Source: Prasinococcaceae sp. CCMP 1430 (Eukaryota; Prasinodermophyta; Palmophyllophyceae; Prasinococcales; Prasinococcaceae). Taken from it: DNA of 46,958 nucleotides. The notes below the pieces were generated by a model. It was not told the origin of the DNA. It searched no databases and worked only from the letters and a program-made list of their open reading frames with translations. The stretch's first letter is position 1; each line of letters opens with the position of its first letter. A program made the position numbers and the translations under genes. This document shows positions 34,813 to 44,647 of the stretch, piece after piece. The stretch lies in assembly GCA_013416795.1 (NCBI GenBank), contig RQSC01000026.1, positions 222,377-269,334 on the forward strand, in the 5' to 3' direction.

Positions 34813-37800
34813 TCACATGCGCGCAAGCTCCGCGCGCCAGTTGCTTTCGTCGGGCAGCTGCTCCTCCCCTGAAGTTTCTTGCTCGTCGTCGCTCGTCGCG
34901 TCCAACTCCAACTCCATCTCCGACTCCGCTGGCACTCCCCTGCCGGAATTCCCCTGGGGCGTGTCTGTGCGCATGGGCACCACGCGCCTCTTCTTTTGTG
35001 CTTGACCACCCGCGCCACTCGTCGAGGCAACGCCAACATGCGGAGAGCGCTTGTCAGCCCCTGTGCCGCCTGTGTTGAGGTCATGCGCGGCCATGGACGG
35101 TCCCGCTTGGTCCTCCCACTCGCGCCTCGCCTTCGCACCAGCCTTGGTCCACCCAGCGGCGTACTTCTGGACCACCTTCTTGTAGTCCCGCCCGGGTTTG
35201 CACACAATGAAATCCTACGAGACGAGCGCGCCAGCATGTGCGCGGAAATGTCAGTGCTCGCGTTCTGAGATGGCGGGGGGTAACGGGCGGCTCGGCACGC
35301 ATCGAGGAGCGCGCTCGATCGTACCTTCAGGTCGGAGTAGTCGTCGTGGCGGTCGCCCTTCTCCTTCGGGTCAGAAGCGAGCGCAGCTTCGACGAAAGCG
35401 TTGAAGGTGCCGGATCCCTGCTCTTCTTTTCCCTTCCCCTTCAATTTTCTCTGCGGACCGCTTGAATGGCGCGAGAGCCCCGCCATTGCCTCCGCTGCCT
35501 CGTAGTCGTCGTCACCGTCGGTACCGACCTTTTCGGTTGCCTCACCGTCAGCGTCGACCGCGGCTTGTGCCTTGCTCTTGGGGCTCAATGTCTTCTTGTA
35601 CCTGTCCTTGGGAGTGGCGACTCCCCCTAGGCTTGCGGCGTACTGCTGCATCAGTGCGTCCCGAGCCGCGAAGAAATCGTTCAGCTCCTTCGCAACAGCC
35701 GCGATGTCGTCAACTGTCGCGGTAAGCGCCTCGCAATCCGAAAGAACGGAGGCTGCGCTGGCAGATGGTGGCGCTCCGGCGGCAGCTGCGACGAACGACA
35801 CACGAGCGAAGACGGTGCACGCGCCCAAGCACGCGGCCAGAGCCTCGGTCAGGTTCCTCGGCAACCGTCGACGCGTGCTCGAGCTTGCGAATCGACGGGA
35901 CAGGCGCCAGCGCATCCCACACACGATTCCGCTCAACAGCGGCGCCTCGTCATCCAGCGCAATGCAGAAGTCGCTGACGCGCTTCGGCGTCATGCTGCCG
36001 TACGCCGAGGCCTGGAGCATCTGTTCAAACGCGTTCGCACACAACACGTCAGGCAGGAACGAGGCCAGCTCGTCCTCGACCGCTGCCTCGACCTCGGCAT
36101 TTGCAGCAAGAAATAGCGGGTGAAAGGGCTCCTCGGTCGCGCCCACTTTCCGACGCCGCTTATAACCCGCCGTCGCCGAGAGGGTTCGCGTTGCGGCTTT
36201 GATGGCGTCTGCAACCCTGCCTCGACGACGCCCATTGCCGCACGGCACGAGGCCGTCGATGGCGATGACTAGTGCCCGGCTGCGGTTGGCGCCAGCCAGG
36301 ATCGCGCGTAGCATCTGTCGGACCGACGGCGCGTGTGGAAGCTCGTATTCGCGTAGGACGCCCTCGACGATCGCAGAACAGCCCCCTAGCGGCGCACCTG
36401 CGGCGATCGCCTGCCACATACAGCGCTCCAAGAGTGCGCAGTGCGCCAGCAGCAAGGCGGGCGGAATGCTCTCGTCGAGGTCTTTAGCGAGCTGCTTGGC
36501 GACCACCACGGCTGCCGCCGATGCGCTGTCGCAAGCGGCGGGTGCGCCAGCGCTCGTTGACAACGCCTCTCGTAGAATCTCGCGGGCGTCCGCTGACTCC
36601 AGCGTACTGTCGGGGTAGCCTGTACCAAGCATCGACATCAAGAGGCGCGCGCTCATGAGTCGCTGATGCTGCCAAGGCGCGAATTCGCTGCCGTCCTCAT
36701 CACTCGTGGCATCGTCGCTTTCGTCACTCTCATCTCCCTCGTCGCTAGAGGCGTCTTCATCCGTAGCCTCGGCACTTGCAATCCACCAAGGCTTGGCAGC
36801 CTTGCGCTCCCGTCTGGATCGAACAGCATTGCCGGAGGACTGCAATTCCCTCGTCGATGGCGGAGGATCCACGGATTTCGGGGCTTTCACAGGAGTTGGC
36901 TCGCCACCACTCCGCAAAGTTTGGTAGGCCTCGGCGAGGGCTTGCGCAAGAGAGGCACTCGCTGGATGTCCATCGCTGTCAGGCACATCCTTGTCCGTTG
37001 CAGCAGACGCTGAGCGATACACAGCCCCAGCCGCACGTGCGAAGCCTGCGAGCTGGTTGGCGACGTGGGTGCCACTCCTGTCACCGGAGCCACCGTCTTT
37101 GGATTGAAGCCGCCCCGTGAGCGTGGCAGCCCGCATCGACGCACTTCCCAGCGCCACACCTGCTGATCGCAGCGCCTCGTGACGGACACGCACGCTCAGG
37201 CCACTCGCGGGAGCGGCCTCCATGAGCGCCAACGCCAAATGAGGTGCGAAAAGTACACGCTCATTTGCCTGGCAGGCCTCCTCGTGCGGCGCTCGCGCAG
37301 CGAGACGCCCGGTTGAGGCGGCAACAGCGGCACAATTGGCGAGCAGGACAGCATCTGCGGGAAGTCCGCCTTCGTGATGAGTGGCTGCATATCCCTCCGC
37401 GGCGGCGCCCATGCTCATAGCGAGAGCCGAGGCGCGCTGCGCGAAGAGATGCCTCCTGCTATTGCTTCCTGCGCTGGCATGTGACGCCCCCCCAAGCTCG
37501 TCCTCGGCGAAGAGTATCGCCCCGATGCTCTCGCTCTTGTCGACAAAGACTAACTTGGCGCGTTCATCACCGATGGTGGCTGCCATACGGACTACTGGCC
37601 CCTCAGGAACCGCGCAATGAACACTCCACTGTGCGAGGCGCTTTTCGAACATCTTCCGGCCCGCTGTCTCAAGGCGCCGCTTGCTTGAGTTGCTGAGCGC
37701 TACGCCGTCTCTCAGCAGCTCGACGAGAGCGTCCGCAGCCGCCAAGGCGGACGCCTCGCACTTGCCCTCGAGCGCCGCCTCAAGGTTGTCCAGTGCGCCT

Positions 37801-38650
37801 TCCATCAAACCTTCGTCATCGGTCAGTGCGCGGACAAGTTCCCCTGCAACTCGCGCGCGCACCCCAGGCGGGCACGAGCTCTCCTGCGCCACGCTGTGCA
37901 GCGCTCGTGGCAGTGCGAGATCGGCTCGCAGCGCCGGCCGCAGCGCGCAGAGCAAGTCGCTGACGTTGCCCCCTTCCAGCGCCTCGCGCAGCACAGTCTC
38001 CGCGCACGCCGCGCATTCCGACCTCGCCGCGGCCGTCCCCTCCAGCAGCCGCGTGAGGAGCAGCGCATGCGCGGCTCTCCCGGTGAGCGTCGCCACATCC
38101 GTTGCTGGCATAGCAGTGCCCTGCAGGGCGAGGCGCAAGGTCTGCCTGGCCAAGCCAGGGTCGACCTGTGCGAGAGTTTCGAGTGCGTTCAGCGCGACTT
38201 GCGCTCGCTGAGGGGCCTCGTCGGCGCTGTGAAGCCACTCCGCGCACACCGACAGAGCGCACTCGCCAGCAGACGTCGGCGCGCATGCGCCGGCCCTAGC
38301 GAGCGACGCTGCCATGTTGCAGCTCCGCGGCTCGTCCGCGCCGTCATCAGAGCAGCCTCGGACGATGGCCGACAACGTCGCCTCCGCCGAATCCCGAGCG
38401 CGCTCCGAGCGCGCGAGCGTGAGCAGCAGCAGGCAGACCGCATCAAAGTAGTGCCGACAGCGCCGCTGGCGCTGCATCGGGGCGTGCGCGGCCGCCGCCG
38501 CGGCCGCGACGCGCGGCAGCCATGCGCGCAGCGTCCTGGACCGCGCGGCGTCAACCGCCGCGAGGGCTGCTGCTGCGCCGCTTTCCTCCCACTCGCCTGC
38601 CACGGCTTCGACGAACGCCGCGACGGCCTCCACCTCCTGCTCTGTCGCTG
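34813..38650 (-). CDS. Large helical protein (about 1240 aa), unrecognised
   Basis: Minus-strand exons about 38650-35325 and 35214-34813, intron 110 bp (GTACGA...CTCGTAG, phase 0). Mostly Ala/Leu-rich helix pairs suggestive of HEAT/armadillo-type repeats (VALNALETLAQVDPGLARQT, GELVRALTDDEGLMEGALDN, LLLAHCALLERCMWQAIAAG), interrupted by an acidic block (SSDEGDESDESDDATSDEDG) and a KRRRKVG patch. Splicing produces DDYSDLKDFIVCKPGRDYKK. The tail has basic KKRRVVPMR and acidic LDATSDDEQETSGEEQ. Size and composition suggest a nuclear scaffold (condensin-, FANCI- or ribosome-assembly-like), but no family can be claimed. The 5' end is open: no ATG precedes the homologous-looking start near 38647 in this frame, where CTGCTGCAG could be an acceptor. 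Confidence 0.7.
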
Positions 38651-39195
38651 CAGCAGCGCCGGCTTCGCCCCGCCCTCGCTCGCCCGGCCGGCGCCACCTT
38701 GGATGCCGGGCCCAACCAGCCAGCCAGTGGCGGCGGCGCCGGCCCCGCCGGGGGCGCCGGCGCCCCCCGTTCTGGGTCCGTTCCTGGGTCCCGCGCGCCG
38801 CGCACCCGCTGCGACCGGGCGGGCAAATCAAACCCCGGTCGGATCGAGAGCATGGCAACTCCCAAAATCCGCGCGAAATGCATGTCCGGCCGCGAGGCGC
38901 GCCGCTTGCGAGCGAGCGCGGCGGCGGCCAAGGTTGGTGCCGGCCATACCGCGCGCGCTCAGCGCGGCGAGGAGGCGCGCGCGGGTCCGATCCGAACACA
39001 CACACACACACACTTGGCGTGCGCCCTCGCGCCTCCTGCCGAGCTCGGGACCCGATCGGCCGGCGCGCCGAGCCGCGTACGGGGCGCTGCGAGGGGCGCA
39101 CGTCTCGGCGGGCTCGCGGGCTGCCCTAAACTGCGCGGGGCGAGAGGCCGGGCGCAAGGCCAGAGCGCGCGCACCGCAGCGCAGCGTTGGCGGCC
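38651..39195. promoter_or_regulatory. Divergent promoter, large helical protein / CPSF6-like
   Basis: GC-rich; contains a short (AC)n run at about 38997-39013 and possibly a first exon of the minus-strand gene. GGCAAATCAAACCCC near 38822 is only a weak match to the recurrent element. Confidence 0.35.
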
Positions 39196-40356
39196 ATGGA
39201 CGACTTCGGCGGCGGTGGCAACAACGAGGAGGAGGAGCTCGACCTCTACGGTGGCTTTGGTGGCGGCGATGACAAGGCGGGCGACACAGGCGCCGCGGGC
39301 GACGATGACCTCTACGGGGACATCGGTGGCGCGAGCACGGTTGCGCCTGCCGAGGACGCCGCACCGCCTGCGGGTGCTGGCGCCGTGAATGCCGCAGCGC
39401 CGCCACCCCCAGCTGCCGCGCCTGCTGCTGCTGCCGCTCCAGCGATGCCTCCGCCCGCAGCTCCTGCGCACGTCGTGGACAGCGCACTCACGGGCATCTT
39501 CGTGGGCGGGCTGCCGTGGTGGACGACCGACTCGGCGCTGCGCACACTCTGCCGTGAGGCGGCGGGTGCGCATGGAGCAGTTAGGGAGGTGCGCATCTAC
39601 GAGGACCGTGTATGCGGCCGCTCCCTGGGGTACGCCTTTGTGGACTTCACCACCGGGGCCGCGGCCGCCGCTGCCAAGCCAGCGCTCAACGGCAAGGTGG
39701 TCGATGGCTCGAGCGTGGTCGTCGTGATCGCGACACAGGCGCCGCAGCTCGGGCAGTTTGGTGCCGGCCCGCCGCTGGCGATCACGACCGCAGTCAACGC
39801 CGCCAAGGGCATTCCCAATGGCCCAGCCGCCGCGGCTGCCGCCGCTGCTGCCGCTTATATGCCTCCTGGCTACGGCGCCGCGCCGCTGCCGCCTGGTCCG
39901 CGCGGGCCGCACAGTGTTGGCGGATGGGCAGGCCAACACGCTGCGCACACGGGCATGATGGGAGGAAGGCCCATGGGCATGCATCCAGGCATGATGGGCC
40001 GTGGGGCGCCGATGCCGCCTGGGGGCATGGCGGGGGCGTGGGGCGGCCCCATGGGTGCGCCCATGGCCCCGCCGGCTGCGACCCAGACCCAGCCGGCTGT
40101 ACCGGTTGCGGGGCAACAGCCAGTGCCGCCCGGACAGCCAGACGGTGACAAGGAGGAGCGTGACCGCGATCGCAGCGATCGGGACCGCGATCGCAGCGAT
40201 CGGGACCGCGATCGCAGCAGGCGCGACGACAGGGAACGCGATGACCGCGACCGCGACCGCGATCGGCGCTACGACCGCCGCGACGACTACCGCCGGGACG
40301 ACCGGCGGTACGATGACAGGCGGCGGTACGACGATAGGCGCTACAGTAGGCGCTGA
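39196..40356 (+). CDS. CPSF6/CFIm68-like RNA-binding protein
   Basis: Probable subunit of cleavage factor I in mRNA 3'-end processing, nuclear. Intronless, 386 residues. Order: acidic Gly/Asp-rich N-terminus (EEEELDLYGGFGGGDD), Ala/Pro linker, one RRM at about residues 98-185 (TGIFVGGLPWWTTDSALRTL, DRVCGRSLGYAFVDFTTG) with the WWTTD motif typical of CPSF6/7, a Pro/Gly/Met-rich middle (GMMGGRPMGMHPGMMGRGAP), and a C-terminal Arg/Asp/Ser domain (DRDRSDRDRDRSDRDRDRS) ending RYSRR. This layout equals animal and plant CPSF6. ATG at 39196 follows GGCGGCC. Alternative: a generic RRM-RS splicing factor. Confidence 0.82.
   Translation: MDDFGGGGNNEEEELDLYGGFGGGDDKAGDTGAAGDDDLYGDIGGASTVAPAEDAAPPAGAGAVNAAAPPPPAAAPAAAAAPAMPPPAAPAHVVDSALTGIFVGGLPWWTTDSALRTLCREAAGAHGAVREVRIYEDRVCGRSLGYAFVDFTTGAAAAAAKPALNGKVVDGSSVVVVIATQAPQLGQFGAGPPLAITTAVNAAKGIPNGPAAAAAAAAAAYMPPGYGAAPLPPGPRGPHSVGGWAGQHAAHTGMMGGRPMGMHPGMMGRGAPMPPGGMAGAWGGPMGAPMAPPAATQTQPAVPVAGQQPVPPGQPDGDKEERDRDRSDRDRDRSDRDRDRSRRDDRERDDRDRDRDRRYDRRDDYRRDDRRYDDRRRYDDRRYSRR
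40160..40215. repeat. In-frame 21-bp tandem repeat encoding DRDRDRS units
   Basis: About 2.5 copies of CGCGATCGCAGCGATCGGGAC, rich in GATC, coding the Arg/Asp/Ser tail of the CPSF6-like protein. Confidence 0.8.
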
Positions 40357-40654
40357 CCCTGCGGTGGCCTGCGAGGGCGCAGCGCGTGTCTGCGCATGGC
40401 ACTTGGCCACTGCTTAATGCGAAACATCAGCACTCGCCTTGGCGCCAGCCAAACGGCTGTAGCCGCAGCACAGCGCAGCGCCATGATTCTGCGTTAGACG
40501 TCTTGGCCTGTGCGCATGTCTATCTGTATGCATGCATGCCTATGCGTACTTGTCAATATGGTTACATGCAATGTCGTGGCGCACACACACCGCACCCGAG
40601 GCCGCTCCCTGTGAGGTCTGGGTGGTGCATCGGAGGGCGTGGCGGCAGCGCGCC
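40357..40654. other. Tail-to-tail intergenic region
   Basis: 3' sequences of the CPSF6-like gene (+) and the coiled-coil gene (-); TGTATGCATGCATGCC near 40526 and a minus-strand TGTAA. No gene seen. Confidence 0.5.
40562..40566 (-). terminator. TGTAA 3'-end signal for the coiled-coil gene
   Basis: TTACA on the plus strand, 89 bp beyond the stop at 40655. Confidence 0.4.
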
Positions 40655-42223
40655 TCAGGCGTCGCCGGCGACCGACTCCGCCTCAACCTGCTCGACCACG
40701 CGCTGCAGCGAGGCATTGGAGTGCACGAGCTTGAGGTTCTTGTTGAGGGACATGAGGTGTGACGCAACCGACGCCGCGTCGTCCGCGGGCGCTGGGGCTA
40801 TGCCTGCCTCGATTGCTTGCGCCTTGGCCTCGCTCTGCTCCTTCGACACCAGCGCATTCATGAGCCCCGCGAACTCCCTGCGCCACTGCGCCTGCTTGGC
40901 CTCGCGAATCGCGTTGCGCGCCTCGTCGTCGGCGCTCTCCGCAGATGTCGCGTAGACGCCCGTCCTGTCAGCGTTTGCGGCCTCGTCTTCCTCTCGTCGC
41001 GCCTTCTCCTCCTCCTCCTTCGCGCGCGCATCCATGTCAGCGATCGCCGCGCGCAACCGGTCTTCGCCCATGGACTCGTAGCTGTTGAAGTCCAATCCAT
41101 CAACGAAGCCCAGCAGGTCGTCCATCTCCTCCTCTTCGATCTCTTCAGCCTCCTCAGCCGTCCGTGCCCACGCAGGCAGCGCCTTTGCAGACTTTTTCCT
41201 GGTGGTACGCGTCACAGTGGGGACTTCCGACGGCGCAATCGGAGCGCACTCTCCGTCCTCCGGCGCGCCACTGGCACGGCGCTCGGCCTTGGCAGACGCC
41301 TCCACCTCGCTGGCGAGCACCGCAACAGCCTCAGTGCCCGCACCGGCCACCACTGCTGCTTGCGCCTCCTTACCCGAGGTGATTGCGGCGTCGACGAACG
41401 CTTCCATGTCTGCCACGACATCCACCGGCGGTGGCGCCTGCACCTCCACCTTGCGTTGATGCTGCGAATGCTGCTCCTGCTCTTTCTGTCGCCCCTGCTG
41501 CCCCGCCTCCTCCTGCTGCTGCTGCTCCCGTCCATGCGCGGGAGAGTCGGCCTTGCCGATATCCGGTGAGCCTGGTACGACGGTGCTGTTCTCTGCGCTG
41601 GCGGCACCCTCCGCGACACGCTCCTTGGCGAGTGTGCTGCTGGCGCTCGCGGGGTGATAGCCGTCGCCCGAAAGGATGTGTTGGCGCATCTCCTTCGACG
41701 CCTCGGCGAGCCGTCTACGCCGGCGCTCGTCACCCACACGCCTGCACAGCACGAGCAATCATCACGCGTGGAAACGAGCAAGCGCAGTCAGCTTCGTGTC
41801 GACGTGCACTGGCATGCGCCTTTGTCCGTCCGCGTAGCGCTGGGGTGCCTTTCCTCCAGCGCTTATGCGCACCCACGGGCACCCGCGCGCGCGTTTCTTG
41901 CCAGCATCAACCGGAGCGTTGCAGGAGCGCGTGGGTGCGCGCACGCACTTTCGCTCCTCTGCGTCGCGCTTGGCCTTAATCTCGGCCACTGCCGTGCGCA
42001 GCCAGCGTCGGTGGCGGTGTGTCACGGTGTCCCGCTGCACGCGCACGAACGGCAGGCGCTCGCACGGCGGCAGACCCAGCTGCTCGTTCAGGGGGATGTT
42101 TGACGCCGACACGAATGGCACCACGCCGTTGCTGCTGCTGCCACCGATGCCGCTACCGCCACCGCCGCCGCCCACTGGGCGGTCACACAGCATGACCCCC
42201 TTTGCGGGAGCAGCGGCTGCCAT
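40655..42223 (-). CDS. Coiled-coil protein, unrecognised (possible ciliary)
   Basis: Minus exons 42223-41949 and 41741-40655, phase 2 (GTGCGTG...GTGCAG, 207 bp), 453 residues. Splicing joins AEIKAKRDAEERK to RVGDERRRRRLAEASKEMR, a continuous charged helix, which supports the junction. The N-terminus is Gly/Ala-rich with SASNIPLNEQLGLPPCERLP. The middle is Gln/Glu-rich (REQQQQEEAGQQGRQKEQEQ), then an acidic helix EEAEEIEEEEMDDLLGFVDG followed by LDFNSYESMG, and a Glu/Arg coiled coil (KEEEEKARREEDEAANADRT). The DDLLGFVDGLDF motif reminds me of axonemal coiled-coil proteins, but this is not secure. Head-to-head with MCRS1. Confidence 0.7.
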
Positions 42224-42568
42224 GGCTACGCCCACGCGTACTGCGTCCCCAGTTTGTCCGGTGCCGGTGCCGCACGCGGTGACGATGCGCACCGCTGATG
42301 CGCGCGGCGCGGTCCGCCTCCGACGCGGTCTCTTGGAAACGCGCCGGCAAGGGCGGGAGCAGCCCGAAGCACAGACGAGCCTTGGGGGCGATGGCGACCC
42401 CCGAGCGTCGTCTCTGCCTTCACACCCGCTCGCCGCCTCTGCGTCCGCGACGGCGACTGTTGCCCCTCGCGTACAACGTCACCCCCCGCCCCGCGAGCGC
42501 GAGCGCGCGCGAGAGTGCAAGCTTCTAGACTGCCTTCCCCCCCCTTCTCGCCCACCTCGCCTGCAATC

Positions 42569-42578
42569 TGCGTTTCGA
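42569..42578 (-). promoter_or_regulatory. Recurrent-element variant TGCGTTTCGA
   Basis: Reads TCGAAACGCA on the minus strand; the same variant is at 11471. Confidence 0.35.
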
Positions 42579-43116
42579 CCCCCCGAGCCGCGCGAGCCCT
42601 TTGACACCGATCTCACCCCCCGCGTGCCCCTCGCAGCGCGTGGGCGCCGAGGGAAGCGCCCGCGAGGGTGTGGCATGCCGCGCGCGCGCGCGCGCGCGCG
42701 TCACGACGCGCAGGCCCATTCGCATTCGGATGCCCGCGTCGCCGTGCACGGCAGCGCAACCAACGGCAACGGGCACGCGGGGGCGAGTTCGCGAAAAATG
42801 GTATCGTATCGTTTTCATCCTTTTCGTGGGGCTGATGGTGTGCGGGAGTGTTGCGCGCCGCCCTCGCGCGTGTGGCTGCCGCGCGGCGCGAAACGCGCGG
42901 GCGAAAAAAGACACCAACCAACAGAAGGTGCGTTGGGGGCGAGGGGGGGACGGACAGGGGGACAGCGGAAAAGTGCGCGTGGCCAAAAGCGCGCGCGCGC
43001 CACTGCGCGCGCGCGCCGCGCGACGCAGCTGCAGGGCCCGCCGCAGCCGCGCAACCCCCCAGGGCTGGGGGGGGGCGCCCGGCCAGAAACACATAGGGCT
43101 CGCGCGCGGGCGCGCG

Positions 43117-43124
43117 TTAGGGTT
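43117..43124 (-). promoter_or_regulatory. Telobox TTAGGGTT
   Basis: AACCCTAA on the minus strand, 57 bp upstream of the MCRS1 ATG. Confidence 0.45.
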
Positions 43125-43180
43125 GCTGCCCCTTGGGCGCGGGCGTGGGGGGCGCGCGTGAGCAGCACGCGGCGGACACC

Positions 43181-44512
43181 ATGGCTGGCGATTGGGAGCA
43201 CAAGGCGGTGGTGGTTGGGGGAGGAGAGGCCGAGGGAGGGACAGGCGGAGGCGAGGACCAGCAGGGCGCTCCCCAGCATGGCGGCGGTGCGGCCGACGCG
43301 GGGCTCGACGCCATGCGCCTCGCGCCGCTGTTCGAGCCGCTCGAGCGCGCCCGCGCGGGGGGCGCGGTGCCCGCAGGAGCTGCGGGCGGAGCGAACGGGG
43401 CCATAACGGACCTCGAGCTGGTGAAGCGCCGCAAGGAGCGTGCCGAGGCGTTGTGCAACGTGTACGAGGCCGAGTACTGGTCGCTCATGGAGCTGCTGCG
43501 GGCGGAGCACTCCAGATTTGTGGCCGAGAGCGGCAAGACGGGACTCGCGAGCGCCGCTGATGGTGACGAGGCCGCCATGGCCGCGGTCGTCGCAGCAGCG
43601 GAGGCCGCTGCCGAGGCGGGCGGTGGGGGGGCGGTGAGCGTCCAGGACGAGTTCAGGGAGTACTCGCGCAGACGCAGGCAGCTAATCGCTGAACGACGAG
43701 ATGCGCAGGAGCCAGGCACCAGCGGCGCAGCAGCGGAGAACGGCGTGCAGGATGCCACCAAGGAGGGCGCTACGGTATCTGAGGCGGAGACGGAGAAGCC
43801 AGAGGGCGCGCCGCAGTCCGGCGGGGGCCAGGAGGCCGATGGCGATGAGCGTGAAGACGATGATGATTGTGGATGCATCGTCTCGTTCGCTGAGGTCGAG
43901 AAGATGATCCTGCTGGGCGCTCACGCGCGGCAACAGGTACCGGAAGACGCGCCGGCGGCTAACGGCGGGAGCCCCGCGCCCCTCGGGGAACGAGCTCGCG
44001 CGTCGCCGAGCGTGCTGTCGCTCGGCTGGTGTGATAGCGAGGCCACGCGGCGGCGGCTGCGCGAGGCGCTCCTGCGGGCAGAGATGGCCACCGAGAGCGC
44101 CAGTGTGCGAGCTGCCAAGGGTGCGCTGGCCGTGATTTTGGGTGCCAACCGCACGTTCCCCATTCACGACAAGGAGGTCACCATCGGCCGCGGCACGCGA
44201 GACTCGCGGTGCGACGTCGACCTGGCGCTGGAGGATTCCGAGCTGGCCGCGAAGCTCAGCCGCCACGCGGCTGTGCTCACCTACGACTCGAAGGTCGACC
44301 AACACTTCCTCGCGAACACAGGACGGCGGCCGATCTTCGTCAATGGGGAGGAGCTGGCCATCGGGGCACGGCGGGCGCTACCACGAGGGTGCCTCCTCGA
44401 GCTCGCGCGAATACCATGCCTGTTCGTCGCGCATCCGCAGGCGGCGCGCGTAGTCCAGGGGCGCGAGGCGCGGGAGGCGGCCAAGCGCGCGGTGAGCGGG
44501 CGCGGGTACTAG
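43181..44512 (+). CDS. MCRS1-like FHA-domain protein (microspherule protein 1)
   Basis: Nuclear subunit of chromatin complexes (NSL/INO80 in animals). Intronless, 443 residues, ATG at 43181. The N-terminal half has a Gly-rich start, a helix ITDLELVKRRKERAEALCNV with YEAEYWSLMELLRAEHSRF, and an acidic stretch (EADGDEREDDDDCG). The FHA domain spans about residues 315-425: ALAVILGANRTFPIHDKEVT, IGRGTRDSRCDVDLALEDSE, KLSRHAAVL, NTGRRPIFVNGEEL, LLELARIPCLFVAHP. The DVDLxLE ... GRRPI pairing and the domain's C-terminal position are diagnostic of MCRS1. FHA core residues (Gly-Arg, Ser-Arg-His, Asn-Gly) are intact, so phosphopeptide binding is plausible. Confidence 0.88.
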   Translation: MAGDWEHKAVVVGGGEAEGGTGGGEDQQGAPQHGGGAADAGLDAMRLAPLFEPLERARAGGAVPAGAAGGANGAITDLELVKRRKERAEALCNVYEAEYWSLMELLRAEHSRFVAESGKTGLASAADGDEAAMAAVVAAAEAAAEAGGGGAVSVQDEFREYSRRRRQLIAERRDAQEPGTSGAAAENGVQDATKEGATVSEAETEKPEGAPQSGGGQEADGDEREDDDDCGCIVSFAEVEKMILLGAHARQQVPEDAPAANGGSPAPLGERARASPSVLSLGWCDSEATRRRLREALLRAEMATESASVRAAKGALAVILGANRTFPIHDKEVTIGRGTRDSRCDVDLALEDSELAAKLSRHAAVLTYDSKVDQHFLANTGRRPIFVNGEELAIGARRALPRGCLLELARIPCLFVAHPQAARVVQGREAREAAKRAVSGRGY

Positions 44513-44602
44513 TCGAAATAATTCGGTCGAACCACCACCCCGTGCGAGTGCGCTCGCGGGCGGGCGGGCGGGCGCTTGTGGTCAGAGTAGTACTACACAT
44601 TA

Positions 44603-44607
44603 TTACA
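44603..44607 (-). terminator. TGTAA 3'-end signal for TMTC
   Basis: TTACA on the plus strand, 41 bp beyond the TMTC stop at 44648. Confidence 0.45.
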
Positions 44608-44647
44608 TGCCGCGAGAGAGTGAGTGGGAATGGAGTGTGCCCGAGTG

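Larger units (their letters stand above)
42224..43180. promoter_or_regulatory. Divergent promoter, coiled-coil gene / MCRS1
   Basis: About 950 bp, GC-rich with alternating CG tracts (42681-42702). Carries a reverse variant of the recurrent element (TGCGTTTCGA, 42569-42578) and a telobox near the MCRS1 start. No coding sequence supported. Confidence 0.45.
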
